NCBI GenBank assembly: GCA_038883475.1
Contig: JAVZMA010000033.1
Span: forward strand, 1-5,727
Source of the DNA: JAVZLH01 sp038883475
GTDB taxonomy: Archaea > Thermoproteota > Bathyarchaeia > Bathyarchaeales > Bathycorpusculaceae
Length of the DNA stretch: 5,727 nt
Direction of reading: 5' to 3'
The position numbers were made by a program, and so were the translations under genes. Every line of letters begins with the position of its first letter. Positions within the stretch are counted from its first letter, which is position 1. A model generated the notes under the pieces. That model saw only the letters and a list, made by a program, of their open reading frames with translations. It was not told the DNA's origin and did no database searches. This document shows, in pieces, positions 4,497 through 5,727 of the stretch.

Positions 4497-5727
4497 TTGA
4501 GCGCTGATAATGCGGTCAGAGAGATTGTTGATGCTTTGATGCGTTTGCCTTTGCCTAGTCGTGATGATGTGGATCGTGTTAAGTTGCGTGTTGCCGCCAA
4601 ATATGGGTTGGGTAGGATTCCTTCAAATTCTGAGATTATTTCGGTTTTGCGTGGCGAGGAAAAGCGTAAGCTTTTGCCTGTTCTGCGTAGGAAGGCGACG
4701 CGGACGATTTCTGGCGTGGCTGTTGTGGCGGTTATGACTAAGCCTTATTCTTGTCCGCAGAAGGAGCCATGCGCCTATTGTCCCGGTGGTCCGCCTTTTG
4801 GTGTGCCACAAAGCTATACTGGTTTTGAGCCGGCAGCCATGCGGGGTTTGCAGCATGAGTTTGATCCTTTTGGGCAAGTTAGGAGTCGTATTGAGCAGTT
4901 AAAAGCGATTGGGCATGGTGTGGATAAGATAGAGCTTATCATTATGGGTGGGACTTTTCCTGCTACGCCTTTGGATTATCAAGAATGGTTTGTTAAGGGT
5001 TGTTTGGATGCCATTACGGAGAGGGAGTCTGCTAGTTTGGAGGAGGCGAAAAAGAATGCTGAAACTAGCCGTATTAGGAATGTTGGGATTACGGTTGAGA
5101 CTCGTCCGGACTGGGCTAAGGAAAGGCATGTTGACCATATGCTGGATTTGGGTGTTACGCGGGTTGAGTTGGGCGTACAGAATCCAAGTGATGACATTTA
5201 TGGTTTGGTTGGTAGGACGCACACTGTGGCGGATGTGGTTGAGGCTACGCGGATATTGAAGGATGCTGGGTTGAAAATTGTTTATCACATGATGCCCGGC
5301 TTGCCCGGCTCTGATTTTGGGCGGGATTTGGAGGCTTTTAGGATGATTTTTGAGAATTCGGCTTTTAAGCCTGATATGGTTAAGGTTTATCCTTGTTTGG
5401 TTTTGAAGGATACTAAGGCGTATGAGTGGTTTTTGAGGGGCGATTATAAGCCTTATTCGAATGAGGAGGCGGCTGAGCTTATTGTTGAGGTTAAGAAGAT
5501 TGTTCCTTTTTGGGTTAGGATTATGCGTGTTCAGAGGGATATTCCTGCGCCGTTGATTGTTGCTGGGGTTGACCGTAGCAATTTGAGGCAGCTTGTGCAG
5601 CAGAAGCTTAGGGCGGAGGGTTTGAGGTGTAGGTGTATTCGTTGTAGGGAGGTTGGGCATAGGCTTTTGGCTGATAAAGTTAAGCCAGACCCAGAGAATA
5701 TAGATGTTTTTGTTTCGAGGTATGCTG
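4497..5727 (+). CDS. elp3: Archaeal Elp3: tRNA U34 carboxymethylation radical SAM enzyme (3' end outside window)
   Basis: The frame is open for 410 codons without a stop and leaves the window. Elp3 uses a radical SAM cluster and a GNAT-like domain to add a carboxymethyl group from acetyl-CoA to C5 of U34 in tRNAs; archaeal Elp3 does this without the other Elongator subunits. Visible parts are an N-terminal tRNA-binding segment (LPLPSRDDVDRVKLRVAAKY, 17-36) and the cluster motif SCPQKEPCAYCPGGP (C86, C92, C95), followed by QSYTGFEP. Next are IIMGGTFPATP (148-158), ITVETRPDWA (198-207), TRVELGVQ (221-228), YHMMPGLPGSD (263-273) and the Cys cluster CRCIRCREVGH (C378, C380, C383, H388). The C-terminal acetyltransferase domain is missing because the window ends. 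The start is uncertain: no ATG precedes the conserved region except 4539, which would cut it. I favour TTG 4497; TTG 4488 is also possible. Confidence 0.95.
   Translation, partial: MSADNAVREIVDALMRLPLPSRDDVDRVKLRVAAKYGLGRIPSNSEIISVLRGEEKRKLLPVLRRKATRTISGVAVVAVMTKPYSCPQKEPCAYCPGGPPFGVPQSYTGFEPAAMRGLQHEFDPFGQVRSRIEQLKAIGHGVDKIELIIMGGTFPATPLDYQEWFVKGCLDAITERESASLEEAKKNAETSRIRNVGITVETRPDWAKERHVDHMLDLGVTRVELGVQNPSDDIYGLVGRTHTVADVVEATRILKDAGLKIVYHMMPGLPGSDFGRDLEAFRMIFENSAFKPDMVKVYPCLVLKDTKAYEWFLRGDYKPYSNEEAAELIVEVKKIVPFWVRIMRVQRDIPAPLIVAGVDRSNLRQLVQQKLRAEGLRCRCIRCREVGHRLLADKVKPDPENIDVFVSRYA

Noticed and set aside
4899..5660. A 253-codon open frame on the minus strand opposite elp3
   Set aside because: Its translation is a low-complexity Pro/Asn/Leu/Arg mix with no domain. 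It exists because the T/G-biased sense codons of elp3 rarely create antisense stops. The plus frame carries every Elp3 motif.
1..5727. CRISPR array, insertion sequence, toxin-antitoxin or defence cassette
   Set aside because: No regularly spaced repeats, terminal inverted repeats, transposase motifs or defence domains were seen. All larger frames belong to identifiable housekeeping or metabolic families.

Overview
The window reads as a chromosomal segment of an archaeon, probably from the TACK side of the tree (Bathyarchaeia-like or a relative). This rests on five observations. There is a gene for ribosomal protein S30e, which bacteria lack and most Euryarchaeota are thought to lack. A tRNA-Leu gene carries a short bulge-helix-bulge intron at a non-canonical position. 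There is an aKMT-like lysine methyltransferase and an archaeal-type Elp3. tRNA-Gln has an A1-U72 end pair. Promoters look like archaeal TATA (box A) elements, starts include GTG and TTG, and oligo-T runs follow genes. The lineage is inferred from family knowledge and was not tested by phylogeny.

Layout, left to right. Positions 3-278 hold the C-terminal end of an unrecognised lysine/asparagine-rich protein (+). Positions 299-374 hold tRNA-Gln(UUG) with encoded CCA (+). Positions 418-933 hold an aKMT-type SAM-dependent methyltransferase (+). It converges, with a 3-base gap, on a sulfite-oxidase-fold molybdopterin protein at 937-1533 (-). Behind that on the same strand lies a SplB-like radical SAM protein (1577 to about 2443, -), and then tRNA-Leu(CAG) at 2496-2604 (-) with a 24-nt intron. 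Divergent from the tRNA is the 53-residue S30e gene (2674-2835, +). It is followed by a YtcJ-type amidohydrolase (2870-4441, +) and by elp3 (about 4497 to the window edge, +), which is cut off before its acetyltransferase domain.

Functional themes. Much of the content concerns translation: two tRNAs, S30e, and Elp3, which modifies U34 of tRNAs with U-starting anticodons (tRNA-Gln(UUG) is a conceivable substrate). The methyltransferase probably modifies protein lysines. The molybdoenzyme, radical SAM protein and amidohydrolase are enzymes of unassigned substrate, and nothing here ties them into one pathway. There is no sign of a mobile element, CRISPR array or defence cassette, and no gene-free stretch longer than 300 bases. 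I found no convincing new multi-gene system. The most informative detail is the 29/30 tRNA-Leu intron, whose predicted splice sites restore a perfect anticodon stem.
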